From contig CM043969.1 of the NCBI GenBank assembly GCA_014529385.2, positions 9,649,001 to 9,713,000 of the forward strand: a DNA stretch of 64,000 nt, read 5' to 3'. Shown here one piece after another: positions 11,104 to 22,799 of the stretch. The position numbers and the translations under genes were made by a program. Under the pieces are notes generated by a model. That model was not told the origin of the DNA. It ran no database searches and was given only the letters and a program-made list of their open reading frames with translations. Origin of the DNA: Adiantum capillus-veneris. Taxonomy: Eukaryota; Streptophyta; Polypodiopsida; Polypodiales; Pteridaceae. How positions within the stretch are numbered: position 1 is the stretch's first letter; every line of letters begins with the position of its first letter.

Positions 11104-12731
11104 ATGTAGATTCGGTCGTCGAAAGCTATTGAGTTGAAGCTCATTTGTCGAGACGGAAGAGCATTTGAGATGAATGTCCTTAGCCTTCTTCAGTCACTGC
11201 AAAATCAAACAACATTGGCACAGTAATTGCATTCTCATATAGAATTAAAAAGAATATGCAGTTGTAGGCAAACAATGTGATTGGTAACAGAATTTTAAAC
11301 CATTTGTCAGCAATAAAGATTAAATTGCAATATAATCAAATGCATAAACATATGTAAAGGTAAAAAATTAAACAAGTCTGGGGTTGCAAATTTAACGATC
11401 GAAAGGCACTAGAGATTGACTTTTAATACCATGGATAAGCTTCTTAATTTTCTCTGGTCAATTAAGTTGTTTAATCACGAGAGCCAAGTATTTCACGTTC
11501 GAGGGCTGGCTAGAGGCTATACCTAAAAGACCTTGTAGTTAAGCTACGATAAAAGGAATTTCTCATGAAATCATCGCCTGACTGATTACCTTTTCTTTGA
11601 CCCCCCAAAGTCTTTTCACAGTGATTCAATTTTGATGTGTGTGCTTATTTTGTATGTCTTGGGTTTTGGTTTTTCAAGAAAAAGCGCCTACACTGGGAAC
11701 CTCTAGGGCTCTAGTACCATAGGCGATACATGTGAGTGGAGTATCCAATCAAGCTGAGATTTCTCTTCCAGCTTAAGATTTTACATTGTGGCACTTTGAT
11801 TTTTTTTTTTCGTTTTCAGCATTTTAATTTTGTAACTTTGGGGGGTCATATAACAGTGTTACACCTCCCCAGGCTCATCACACTAGTAAACTCCCTTTAT
11901 AATACTTAAGCTAAAGGTCAATAGGGTCAAGCCCACTAGAAAGCCCTAGTACATTTCACACAATGCTGCCTAAATCGGATTAAGAACCTAAGTAACCATT
12001 AATTATTAGGAAGGCATTCCCTATGGTATTAAGAGAAGATCTCTAACACCTAACTTGGTCAAACTAGTTTAATCGGACTTGCTTGATTTTTAAACCTAGA
12101 CAAGTGATTATGACAAAAAATTACATTGAATTAAATGTTTGCTACTAAGCAAATGTGCTGGATATTATGCTATCAATCACAATCAAAGCAGACAAACATG
12201 GATGCAAAAAAGATAAGGGGCAATGCTAATGGACAAGAAACACCTGTTTGTGTTGATGGTCGCGCTTGATTTGAAGTTTGAATGAGAGAAATATCCCATG
12301 AAGGTCCAAATCCTAACAACAGCAACACGTTCCTGTACACACTAGGAAACACAAAGAATACCTCTAGGAGGCACATCAGTGGGAAAAAGGACTTTGCTAA
12401 TTACTCAACTCTAAAACAGAAACACTTCTATCGTACTAATTCTACCTACCCTGCATCACTCGAGTGATGAGGATCAAAGGTGTTTAATGACATAGGTCTT
12501 TGTTTCAGTGTACCGGATGTGAATGTGTAGGTCTGGGTCAATGTTTTGACTTTTATTGTGCATACTCATTTGCTAATTGCTCTTGCTCTTTATTATTTTT
12601 GTTTTTTGTGAGTATAAGGCTTTATATGTACATTCCCTAAGATTGGGAGATTGAGAGGTCAGGGAGGAAGGTTGAGAGGGGAGTGAGTGAATGATGACTG
12701 TCAGCAAACACTCCCCCCTTCCTTGGGTAGA
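11104..12731 (-). other. 3' internal region of retrotransposon 2, no pol
   Basis: About 1.6 kb between the end of the gag-protease frame and the polypurine tract, with frequent stops in all frames and no trace of reverse transcriptase, RNase H or integrase motifs. This supports a gag-only, non-autonomous element. Confidence 0.6.
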
Positions 12732-14342
12732 TCATACCGTTTGAAATGTGCTTGTCACCCTTTGAAACCAATCGTTCCAATTGGTAATAGGTGAGGATTT
12801 TTGCCAGTAGTTTTCTATTACCTTAGGTGCCTCGTCGAGTTGCAAGGGTGGTGAGGTACTCTCCCAGGATCGAACTTGAAGTGGTTCATCAGGTGATTCT
12901 TGAACACTGGGAGGTGTGGATTTCTTTGTAGCTTTATGGAGGTCCAATATTGTAGGTGGAGGCTGTGGAGAAGCTTTTACCTCTATGGATGCATTACATG
13001 AGGATCTAAAAGCTTCATAGGACTCCCCCCTTCCTGAGCTAGGTGGAACAAATCGTTCTTTCTTCGGTACCCAAACTAGCTCTGGAGCGGGTGTGTAGCA
13101 TTCTGTGATTTTTTTCTTTCTGCGATTGTCAATTCTTTTTGGAGCTACAGGTTTGGGCTCACATGGGTCAGGTGACAAGTAAGAATTCAATCTACGTTTT
13201 GGCACCCAGATTTGATCATTTCCTTGATAGTAGCCTTGGGCTTCCAATAGTCGTTTAGGAATCCATTGCAACATTTTCTTACTTTTCTTGGAGCGAGTGG
13301 GACGTTTCTTACAAGGCTTCTGTTTTTTAGCACTAGCTATGGTCGCTAAAGAAGCTTTAGGGATCCACTTGTATGTTTTCTTTGTTATATATGGATGAGT
13401 CTTGAAAGAAGCTATATGCATTGCCTCTAGCATATTTAAGGGTACGAGTGGTGGCATTTCATCCCTCTCAGGTGTTACCCAGGTCGTCCCCCTGTTTCCC
13501 CAAGTGTCTATGGTTGCTGCTAGGTGGACCCAATCCACATTGTCCGACTCAGTCATCCCAGGTAGTGCATCCATATAAGGAGAATCTTCCCCAACATCAG
13601 TGTCTGCTTTACACGCGTAACAATACTGCAATGGGGCCGAGTGAACTGTGGTGTCAGATCTATGATCAATTATAAACCTGTTTCCTAGAGGATGTGCTCG
13701 ACCAGTAAACAAGATCCACTCGAATAACAGAATCTTGGAACTGCAAGTAGACATGGTTTTTAGACTAGTCATGCACATTTTTGCTTCCCTCATGAAAGGA
13801 CGTCCTAAGATCATCTCCGATGCCATAGTATGTTTGGATAAATCCATAACAATGAAGGTAATCCTTATTTTATGTCCAAAGACCTTGATCTTGAGATCTT
13901 CTAGCATCCCAATAGGTTTAACAATAGACCCATTGGCCATCTTCACTACTATGGTTGTGGTCGCAAGGTGAGGTCATCCCATAGTTTCCCAGCAATTTTT
14001 AGTCACAATGCTAACCCCAGCGCCACCATCAAGGATTCCATTCACAGTTAATCCCTTAGTAGTGATTGGTATGGTCACATTGGATTCATCACCCTCAAAG
14101 TATTGTCCCAACTTGTTAACAGGTATTTCTATAACAAGGTTCTCATCTAGGTTGGATTGTGGATCTAAGTGTTCCTCCTCTATTGGCATCTCCCCAGCTC
14201 CATCCATCTGTGCAAATTGTGGTAGCCCAAACTTTAGTTCTCCATTGAGGAAGGCTCGAAGAGCTGAGACTAGCTCATGATCTTTATATAGTTTGGACAT
14301 GATGGTGGTTCTAACTTCTGAAGACAGCAATAGATGACTCAC
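12732..14342 (-). pseudogene. Aspartic protease and C-terminal region of retrotransposon 2
   Basis: Two blocks in the same frame, 14342-13974 and 13946-12732. The first has a retropepsin-like start, GILDGGAGVSIVTKNCW, where the catalytic D-S/T-G is DGG. The second continues the protease fold (IRITFIVMDL, then SEMILGRPFM near the start of the block) and then a long Pro/Lys-rich tail with repeated WVPKRR/WIPK motifs. The single stop between the blocks lies near 13974. Family knowledge: LGRPF is the typical C-terminal motif of plant retroelement proteases. There is no pol after it. Confidence 0.7.
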
Positions 14343-15441
14343 AACCCACTTGATTCATAGAAGTGATTCTCGGATGTGGTGGTTGCGGTCGTAGCACTGG
14401 AGGTGGTAAAGGTGTTGTTTGAACAACATTTTGGGCCCTAGGGACCATGTGTTGTGATGTTTGTTCAAGAGGTGGGGCCGACATCAATGCAGGTGCTCGA
14501 GGTGTGTCTGTCCATGCTAAGGTTGGTCTATTGGCCATCGCGCGCTTAAATACTATGCAATCCTTAGCTTGATCACCATACCTTCCACATGCATTGCAAT
14601 TCCCATTGAATTTTACTCTAAAAGTAGGGCATTCACTGGTATTATGTGGTCCATAGCATATTGAGAACCATTGTTGCTCCCTTCTTGGATACATATGATT
14701 GTTCTACGGAGCACGATTGTCACTAAGACTCTCTTGAATAGCCTTGGTGAGATCTGCTAAAGTCATCTCAGATATCTTTGGCTCCTTAGCAATAGGCTTT
14801 AGGGTCATTGGCTGATGCCCTGATGCTTGTGAGCTAATAGATTTAAACTCAACAGACACTCTTTCTCCTTGAATCATTAAATTATCCTCCAATTGGATCG
14901 CATTGGTGGTGGCTACTTCCCAAGTGGTGATACCTCTAATGACTAGGCCATTGTAGATATCCTCATGTCGTAATCCCCTAATGAATCTATCAAGCAATTG
15001 GTTATTGTTGAAACACTCATTTGGATTGCATCAAGAATTCAAATGCTTCAAGCGACTAATAAAGTCTCTCACCGACTCTCCTTCCTCTCGTTGGGCTTTC
15101 TGGAGCTAAGAGGCTACACCCCAAAGTACTCTCTCTCGTATGTATTCTTTTAAGAACAGTCTCCTAAGAGTAGGGTAAATCGTTTTTTCTTCCACCCTTA
15201 GGGTTCTATACCAATCCCCTGCCTTTCCACTTAAGGTTAGGCTTAAATCATTGATCTTATGTAGGTCATTGTGTTCTCCTAGAGAATCGCATATTTGTTC
15301 AAACACTTCGATATGCTTTCTCACATCCTCGTCTCCACTAAATTTTTGTGTGAGCTTGGCTATTTGTACTGCCTTACTTCTAGGCTCTCTATCAGGCGCG
15401 TTACACATTCTCAGCAATAGATCGACCGATAGCTTGAGCAA
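14311..15441 (-). pseudogene. gag core and Cys-rich region of retrotransposon 2
   Basis: One frame from 15441 to about 14311 broken by TAG at 15106-15108, TGA at 15031-15033 and TAG at 14704-14706. Before the first stop is a gag core (SLTLSGKAGDWYRTLRVEE, LFLKEYIRERV), after it LLDRFIRGLRHEDIYNGL, and then a Cys-rich segment (CYGPHNTSECP, CNACGRYGDQAKDC) in place of a zinc knuckle. All three stops fit CAG-to-TAG or CGA-to-TGA changes. The protease frame overlaps its end with a frame change near 14330. Confidence 0.75.
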
Positions 15442-15494
15442 ATGTTGCCAAGTCGCCTAAGTGAGCAGGCACCGTGGGTGGGGTGCTCCAGAGA

Positions 15495-17003
15495 CTACAT
15501 GTGGAGTAGGTATTGGCATCGGGCTTGGCGCATACGAAGCCCTTGGGTTCCACGTTGGGTACAATGTTGGCCATGCGGTGGTCCATAGTTCATATGGGTG
15601 GCCCTAGGCATAGCAGACGTCGGATGTGACATGCTAATGCTAGCCGGTATAGTCCCATGAAAATAAGAGCTTGGGTGTTGTGGTTGTGGAGCATAGGTTG
15701 TTGAGGCAATGGAAGGGGTAGGGACTACATGAGTGTGATGACCCATAGGTGCATACGATTGGTACACACTTGTAGGTACTGTTGCAGGCATTGAGCTACC
15801 ATGTAGTGGTTCTTTACTAACAAATGAGGTCCATGGCATGTTTCTTGGTATGCCCATCATTGGGGTAGGCATGGTAGCCGTGGTGTCATCAAGGGAAAGA
15901 TGAGCTAGACTTGGAAAGGTGAAGCTATCACTTGTGGGCTCAGACTGCACTGAGACCCCTGGCGAAACAACATATGGAGGATCCATCGGATTTACTGAGG
16001 GAGTCTCCATTTGCGATAAGGTCGGTTGTTTAGCCTTTCCTGTATCCAAGAATCTCATGAGACTCATTGAAGGCATGTTGATCCCCTTGTTCTGTCTCTC
16101 TAACTCAATGACCCTATGGATGACCTCACAAACTCTTTGTTGTTGATCCTCCACACTAGTAGCGCCCATTGTGGATTGTAGGACATCTAAACAACCCACG
16201 TGATAGGTGTGACCTGTGTATAGGTCGGTCAGAGTTTCCGTTTGTACTTCGTACTCTGAGTTCTCATTTAGGAACACTCCATCTAGGATTGAGGTGCTAG
16301 GGGTGTCCTTTGAGCTAGATGCAATGTTGCTTTCTGGGGGTTGGTCCTTAGCGGTTGCTAAGTTAGGAGCACTCGATTGCTCTCTTAGCAAGGATATTGA
16401 CATAGGAGCTTTTGCTTTTAACTCTCTTTGGTGCTCTGCCTTACATAATAAGATCTCGACTTCCTTTTCCCTTGCTGCAAGGATATATCGCTCAACCTCT
16501 TGCACTTCGGCAAGGCTTCTACCATCGGGTAATATGACCTCGGAGGGAAATAACTCTGAAGAGTTAGGAGGTGAAGTGAATGAAGTATTCACGTGCACAT
16601 TCTCTAAGGATATAGGGTCTATGTTGGTCACGAATAGAGAATTTACTTCCCCACCCCCCTCATTTACATCATTAGCTCCATGTTCGGAGCGAGTGTCTCT
16701 ACTAAAGGTTTCCTTCAAGCGGCTAAGCAGGCTCGGCCCGGACCGCGGGCCCATGGCATGTGTGTCTTGGCTTGATCTATCGGGATTAGGCATTGGGAAA
16801 CCCTTCATGACATCGTAGTCAGAGGAAGAGTCACTAGCCGCTATGTTCGGGTCTTGGTTTGTACTTTGGGTCCCCGCCGAGGGCCCGGAACCTAAAGTAG
16901 GTGGATATTGAGAACTTGCGTAAATCGAAATTCTCTCTAGTTGCTCCGTCTCTAGCACACGACCAGAGCGCAGATGCATGTACCTTTGACACCCTACAAG
17001 CAT
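15495..17003 (-). CDS. Long N-terminal gag region of retrotransposon 2
   Basis: An uninterrupted 502-codon frame beginning near MHLRSGRVLE (about 16980), a typical start of plant retroelement gag proteins. It is polar and Ser/Pro-rich, with short Glu/Lys-rich stretches that may be coiled coil (about residues 165-200). It precedes the gag core with a frame change around 15441-15495. Its length and lack of stops contrast with the stop-ridden gag core. It belongs to the nested element. Confidence 0.6.
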   Translation of the reverse strand: MLVGCQRYMHLRSGRVLETEQLERISIYASSQYPPTLGSGPSAGTQSTNQDPNIAASDSSSDYDVMKGFPMPNPDRSSQDTHAMGPRSGPSLLSRLKETFSRDTRSEHGANDVNEGGGEVNSLFVTNIDPISLENVHVNTSFTSPPNSSELFPSEVILPDGRSLAEVQEVERYILAAREKEVEILLCKAEHQRELKAKAPMSISLLREQSSAPNLATAKDQPPESNIASSSKDTPSTSILDGVFLNENSEYEVQTETLTDLYTGHTYHVGCLDVLQSTMGATSVEDQQQRVCEVIHRVIELERQNKGINMPSMSLMRFLDTGKAKQPTLSQMETPSVNPMDPPYVVSPGVSVQSEPTSDSFTFPSLAHLSLDDTTATMPTPMMGIPRNMPWTSFVSKEPLHGSSMPATVPTSVYQSYAPMGHHTHVVPTPSIASTTYAPQPQHPSSYFHGTIPASISMSHPTSAMPRATHMNYGPPHGQHCTQRGTQGLRMRQARCQYLLHM

Positions 17004-17758
17004 CAGCGATAACCTTGAAGGTTAACCGCTTACCTTTTTTAAGCGTCCGTTTTCACTCGTGTTTTTTACGTTTTTAATATTTTTTTAATGTTTTATTTTT
17101 TTGATTAAAGTGTGTGATAGCTCGACACGAGCGTATCACTTAGAGGGTCGCTGTGTGCTTTACAGGTACAATTTTTGGGCATTTAAAGTTCTGTTGGTCC
17201 TCAAAAAATTGATTTTTAACTACGTGTGAAGCTAAAATTCGTAATTTTAAAAGGCGACTGAGGCCTAGGCCTGAGCGTGAGCTTGGGCTTGGGTCTGGGA
17301 GATATTCCCGATCCCGGTCCTACCTTTAATTTTTTTTAATTTTTTTTAAATAAAAAAAGAAGAAAAAAGAAGGATAAGGTCGTCGCAGCCCGCGCGAGAG
17401 CACACACACACACACTCTATCTACCTACTTCTAACTAATACACCTACTGTTACACACTAACACAGTCTATTAGCTCTCATAGATCTACTTCCTACTTACT
17501 ACTGTACACATAAAGCTAACAACTTTAATACACAGAATAAACACAGTACCTTTGAAAACTCCATTAACAAAGAAAACTAACAACCTTAATACACAGAATA
17601 AACACAGTACCTTTGAAAACTCTATTAACAAAAAAAATACACAGTACAACGCCAAATCCTTCTTCTCAACACACACACACTCCTTCCCTACCCTTTCTAC
17701 AATTGAAATTGCACCACGAAAGAAGCACAGAGTGTCATTCAAGCTTAGTGTATGGCAT
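17004..17758 (-). other. Leader of retrotransposon 2 with short repeats
   Basis: Between primer-binding site and gag start. Contains two 63-bp direct repeats (about 17515-17640, with the segment ACAGAATAAACACAGTACC), a (CA)n run near 17402-17415 and poly-T/poly-A tracts. No gene seen. Confidence 0.6.
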
Positions 17759-17776
17759 TCCCCGGCAGCGGTGCCA
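17759..17776 (-). promoter_or_regulatory. Primer-binding site, tRNA-Asp type
   Basis: On the minus strand TGGCACCGCTGCCGGGGA closely matches the site complementary to plant tRNA-Asp used by many Ty3/gypsy elements. It places the true end of the 5' LTR at about 17779. Confidence 0.75.
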
Positions 17777-17778
17777 AA

Positions 17779-18349
17779 AATGTGCGCGTATGTTGCACAT
17801 GTCAATGCAAGGAACTTGCCGATACACCGCGTGCAAGCCACAAATGGCTCCAAGCACACAACAAGCCTAAACTAGTAAGCTCAAAGATGACGATAGTGTA
17901 TCACTCACCGCTCTACTCTTGCTTCATGGAGGATTCCTCGCCGTGAAGAAGAGGGAGACGCCGCTACGCCGCGCTCAACCGCCTCGCCATCGTCGTGCTG
18001 CCACAATGCTCGATCGCACACTCTCTCTCTCTCTCTCACGCATACACACACAAGGAGATGATGAAGAAGAAGATGGAGATGGAGCAAGAGCACTCTTCAA
18101 TTGCACAAATGAGAGAATGAGTGAATTTTGGGTTTAGTTGACCTTTATATGAACTCACTCCATTCACACTTGGGCACCCATGCTTAGCCAACTAATCCCT
18201 TGAATGTTCTAGTTAGAGTGCGCCTCTCATCAGCGATCACTCTTACCCTTTTCCTCTTGGACTGACAAGCCCGATACTTGACTCTACCAAGTAAATAATA
18301 CAACGTCCGTCGTAGGTGATATGGTGTCCGTGAGCCGTGAGGATTAACA
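17779..18349 (-). repeat. 5' LTR of nested retrotransposon 2
   Basis: Pairs with 10606-11089 over 17872-18349. The extra 90 bases to the primer-binding site have been lost from the other copy. Starts on the minus strand TGTTAATCC at 18349. Confidence 0.8.
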
Positions 18350-18820
18350 CCGCACGGTCAGATCCAGCGTAGTTTACCGATTTAGCCCGAAAAACGTAGA
18401 TTTTAGCATTTGCGTTTTCAGCGCGTTGTCGTCGCATCGTCGTCATCGACATCATCACCGACATAGAGTCAGAATTCAACAGATAAATATTTGCAAATTT
18501 CAGCCCATAGCGTTTCCAGATTTCAGCCCATCTCATCGTCGTCCTCATCGTCGGCGACATCGTCGGCAAGTCCAAAGCATTGTAGAGATTTGTGCAATCA
18601 ATAGTAGACCGCTCTCGCCATAGAGAGTGGGGCCTTTGAAGGAGGGTTTGGCAACATTCTAGTGTCGTATTCTTCCATGCACCTTCAGTCACAGTGTTCA
18701 CCACTTTGTTTGTGTCCATTACACTCTCTCACTAAAGGAACGGAAAGCTCTCCCTTCCGTAAGTAAAAGGAACCCTTGAGGACAGTTCGGAGCACTCATC
18801 TTGAGCAAAGTTCAACATTC
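18350..18820 (+). repeat. 3' LTR of retrotransposon 1, second part
   Basis: Same sequence as 6350-6824 of the 5' LTR, resuming after the nested element. The last roughly 17 bases of the LTR are absent and unrelated sequence follows. Confidence 0.85.
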
Positions 18821-19187
18821 ACAAACAAAGCAATTATCTAAGAGCCTAATGAAGCAAACCCTCTCCAAGCTATATCCACCATGTGTGATAAATGGTGTGT
18901 ACCTCATCATTCACACAACATTTTCCCATCAAATGAATGACCAAGGCTCCTCCCAATTTCTCATAGGTATAGCATAAACTCTTAAAGAAGCCATGGTAGT
19001 CTTGATTGTTAGCCATCCTAGGCCCTAAGAAAAAGAGAAGAGAAGAGGAGTGGTAGCAATAACTCATGAGACCCCACAAGATTATTTGATTGAGCCATGA
19101 ACTCAAATCAGATACTCAAATGGATTAGTATACAACCAACAAAGTGTCTAGGATGTGATGTATCTGGGTGGCTTGGGGTGTGTATGT
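18821..19187. other. No gene recognised
   Basis: Short unique sequence between the split LTR and the microsatellite/LINE block. Confidence 0.4.
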
Positions 19188-19215
19188 GTGTGTGTGTGTG
19201 TGTGTTTGTGTGTGT

Positions 19216-19283
<68 letters not shown>
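19188..19283. repeat. Compound microsatellite (GT)n(GA)n
   Basis: About 30 interrupted GT repeats followed by about 15 GA repeats, at the 3' side of the minus-strand LINE. Confidence 0.95.
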
Positions 19284-19288
<5 letters not shown>

Positions 19289-19458
19289 TATCGTCCTCGG
19301 AGGTCAAATATAACCTATGGGACCAAATGACCATGTCACGTGGTGTGAGTGGAGCTCATAAGTGACTTTCGATGCTCAAAAATGGCTGAAATGAGCATTC
19401 ACAATAGAGAGTCCACATCGTGGTTGGGAGAGGAAGGTATGTAGGGAGAGCTCATGGC

Positions 19459-21430
19459 TCAATATATGGGGAAAAGAGGACCTAATGTGGTCAAAAGCTG
19501 AGCACTCAAGTAGTGTGTGGTACTCACTCTCTCACCTTGACGAGGGCATAAGGTGCAAAGTCGATGAGACTCCTCGCCAGTGCCCCAATGTCTTGTCTCG
19601 GAATGTAGAGAATGGAAGCTAAGATGAATGGAGGTAATGGTGCGGATCGCACTCAGCAGGATGGGCTCAAGGATGTAGGGATGGGTTTGGTTACCTCGTT
19701 CGGAGAAGAAGAGAGATTTGTAGTTTGGGGTAACGTGTGTGGTGTAATGGCTAAAGCGAGAGTCTCCGAATTTCTCCCAAGCAGTGATACATTGGCGTTG
19801 TAAGAAGGCCTCATTAACTTGGAAGTCGATCGACGCATCCTTGACCAAGTGACATGCATCCCATCTTCCAAACCATTTGTTGATGTCAAAAATCCACCCC
19901 AAACTTAGTATTTTGCTTTTGCATGTCTTTTGGATCTTTTGACTTGCTTCATATGCGATTCTAGTAAGTCGATACAAAGGGCTACGTTGTGTCTTACGCA
20001 TGTACTCCACAACCCTTTTCATGCCCAAGACCTCAATGGGAAGCGATCCAGACTCAAGAAGTAAGAGCATGTAAGGTGTTTGTGTCTTGACTTGGAGAAA
20101 GTTGGTTAGAAAATGCTTTTGGACATTCTCAAACTCTTTCCAAGTAGACTTCTCGATGCTACCACCCCACACCTCCACTCCATAAAGAAACACCGGTGTC
20201 ACCAATGTGTGAAAGAGGTACTTTTCAAGAGCCCAACACTTGATCTCTCTAGAATTGCACATGTTCTCAAATGCATAATAAGCCCTCTTTCCGGCTTCCA
20301 AGCGACGCATTGCGCAATCCTTCCATTTATGATTAGATGAAACCTCAAGGCCAAGGTACTTGAAGCTATCTACCACTTCAAGTTTCTCATTGTTGTATAT
20401 AATGTATGGATTTCTTTCAGCGAGGGTCTTTACAAGCATAACCTTGGTTTTGGATCCATTCACGATCAGCCCGCTATGTAGGCAAAAGCGTTTCAAGACC
20501 CTCATAAGCTTTTGTGCATCTTCTAAAGTATGTGCCAAGAGCACTACATCATCGGCATAAAGCAAAAGCATGATCACCGCATTTCCGATCTTGACCTCTT
20601 CTATGCCTTCTTGCTGCACAAAACTATGAACCATGCATTCCAATTCATCAATGAGTAGCCCAAAGAGGGTTGGGAAAAGTGGGCATCTTTGTTTGACACC
20701 AATGGTGCTTGCAAAAATTCTGAAATTCCATCTCCCATACGTAGTCGACATATCACTTTTTGCTAGATGTGAAAGACTGCATGCATAAATTCTCTCGACA
20801 CTTGAAGGCTTTGCATACGCCTCCAAAGATTTCCTCGCGGTATCATGTCAAAAGCTTTCTTGAAATCCACAAAGCAACAATACAACTTTTTTCCTTTCAA
20901 TCAAGACGCTTCCATAAGAACTCAAAGATTGACAAGGTGATCAATAGTGCTATGATGCTTTCAAAAATCTGCTTGGCCAAGCGCACGTTTGCCATTATTT
21001 TCAGCCCATTCACTTATTTTCATCTCCATGATACATCCAAATAACTTTGCTATGAAAGAACCAACCATTATAGTGCGATAGTTGTTCACATTGTTTACAT
21101 CTCCTCCTATGCGCAAAGGTTTGATCTAGTTGGCACTCCAATCATGAGGCATGCCATGCTGAAGTGCAAGGTTAAATATATCACGTATCCAATATCGTGT
21201 TTTCTTGCTTGTCTATTTAATCATTTCAACCTTGACACCTTGAAGGTCCCCTGCCTCGCGAGTAGCAAATTTCTCAAGCGCACGACATACATCTTCAATG
21301 GTAAAGAAGGGAGGCATAAACGGAAGGGAGCTACAACACTCCATCTTATCAACATTGGGTTGCCCATAGAGGTTCTTGCAATGTGTATACATATCCTCAA
21401 GAGTCAAGTCACCAAAGCTCTCCACACGCT
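19459..21430 (-). pseudogene. LINE reverse transcriptase, frameshifted
   Basis: The longest frame (20826-19459, 455 codons) begins inside the reverse transcriptase. It has a GVKQRCPLFPTLF segment (residues 43-55), the catalytic YADD at residues 90-93 (20548-20559), LNGSKTKV-like and FKYLGLEVS segments, and a C-terminal CTLCPRQGERVSTTHYL Cys/His cluster typical of non-LTR reverse transcriptases. Motif A, FVDFKKAFDMIPR, is readable in another frame at about 20822-20880, and an N-terminal part lies at 21213-21425. At least two frameshifts make the copy inactive. Confidence 0.85.
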
Positions 21431-21605
21431 TGCCTTTTAGATTTTACCAAAACTTGGCACATGCATGTGCTTTCTCTTGCGCTAAAAGAAGTTGTTTTTT
21501 GACTTCCCACCTTCTCCTCTTTTTTTGAACAAGTGCTTTGTATGCGTGTGAACGTTCCAAGTAAACTTCCTTGTCTTTGCTTGCATCCAAACTTAGCAAG
21601 TGTTT

Positions 21606-22630
21606 TCAGGCTTGACTACATTCCATGTCAAACCATTTCTTCTTGGTGCTACCCTTCTTAGACCTTTTGCAAGACATGTGTTTCACCGAAAAGCATTTCT
21701 TCGCACAAGAGCAAATTACTTCTTTGAAAACTTTCCACTTGCATTCTAATGTTTGGCTCTCTTGATGCTTTATCATGCTTAACATTTGGTCCATCATATC
21801 AGCATATATAAGTGCTCGTTTGAAGTCTAGACGTAGGTACGAATGATTTACATCATGACTGGAGGCTACATGCTCGGGTCTTTTACCACACTTGAGGTCA
21901 ATACATAACATTCTATGATCCGATTCCGGATTCCATTCACCAAGTGTAAATCTTTGTATGCATTGTAGAGGCTTCTCAAAACAACATATAGTCAATCACG
22001 CTATCACCATTGTGCTTTCTACATGTAAAGTCATTGGTGGCTTGCCATAAAGATACACCATTTGCAATGAGAATTCCGGTACTATTGCACATATGTAGAA
22101 GTGACTTTCCAAAGTGATTCATTTCTTTTGCATCATTAGAACTTCGATTATACATGTATGAGTCATCTATTCTTCTTGAGACTTACGGCATGTTGACTTA
22201 TTGTGTGTCATGTTGTAATGTATTTGTGCGAGCATTCATGTCTCCAAAGACAATGTCTCCAAAGACAATGTCTCCAAAGACAATGTCTCCAAAGACAATG
22301 TCTCCAAAGACAATGTGCGAGCATTCATATCTCCAAAGACAATGACTTCACCTTGGTCTTTGTAATGAGCAATGTCTTCCTCTAGTTCAACAAAGGGCCG
22401 ATCTCTATCAATATCCAAGCGAGCATAAAAGTTGGAGTCATAGTGAGGAATGTAGCAACAAGCCACAAACATGAGTTGACCATTTGGTGGACTGATTTTC
22501 GCCATAAGTAGCATTTATACTTATCTTCTTTGACAATGGAAACATCTTTCAAACCCTTTTTTATCATACATGCTACGCCTCCTTGGCCTCTACGTTGCTT
22601 TGCATTTTTGGTCCACATCAAAGAATGCAC
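21606..22630 (-). pseudogene. LINE apurinic-type endonuclease, broken
   Basis: Pieces in several frames: 22630-22382 (RGQGGVACMIKKG), 22514-22236 with the catalytic-type GDMNAR at about 22323-22334, and 21995-21606 with ESDHRMLCIDL, the C-terminal SDH motif of exonuclease-endonuclease-phosphatase enzymes. The domain nicks target DNA to prime reverse transcription. A 15-bp repeat expansion sits directly after GDMNAR. Confidence 0.75.
22228..22344. repeat. 15-bp tandem repeat inside the LINE endonuclease
   Basis: TCTCCAAAGACAATG occurs five times from 22240 to 22314 without change. The flanking GCGAGCATTCAT plus one repeat occurs again after the array. On the coding strand this adds repeated five-residue LSLET units in frame. 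Confidence 0.95.
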
Positions 22631-22799
22631 ATCATATTTGTCAAATCCAAGAATTCATTGCGCATCATGCTACCATGTTTCGACAAGAAGTATCACATTC
22701 GGAGTCATTGGTAAGCTCATCAATGCAAATTCCCGCATTCCATGGATACCCATTACAATTTATTCTCAAGCGTGAGTTGGTTTCATAGATCATGTGTCC

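Noticed and set aside
16216..16818. 200-codon plus-strand frame
   Set aside because: It is the antisense shadow of the retrotransposon 2 gag frame (15495-17003, minus).
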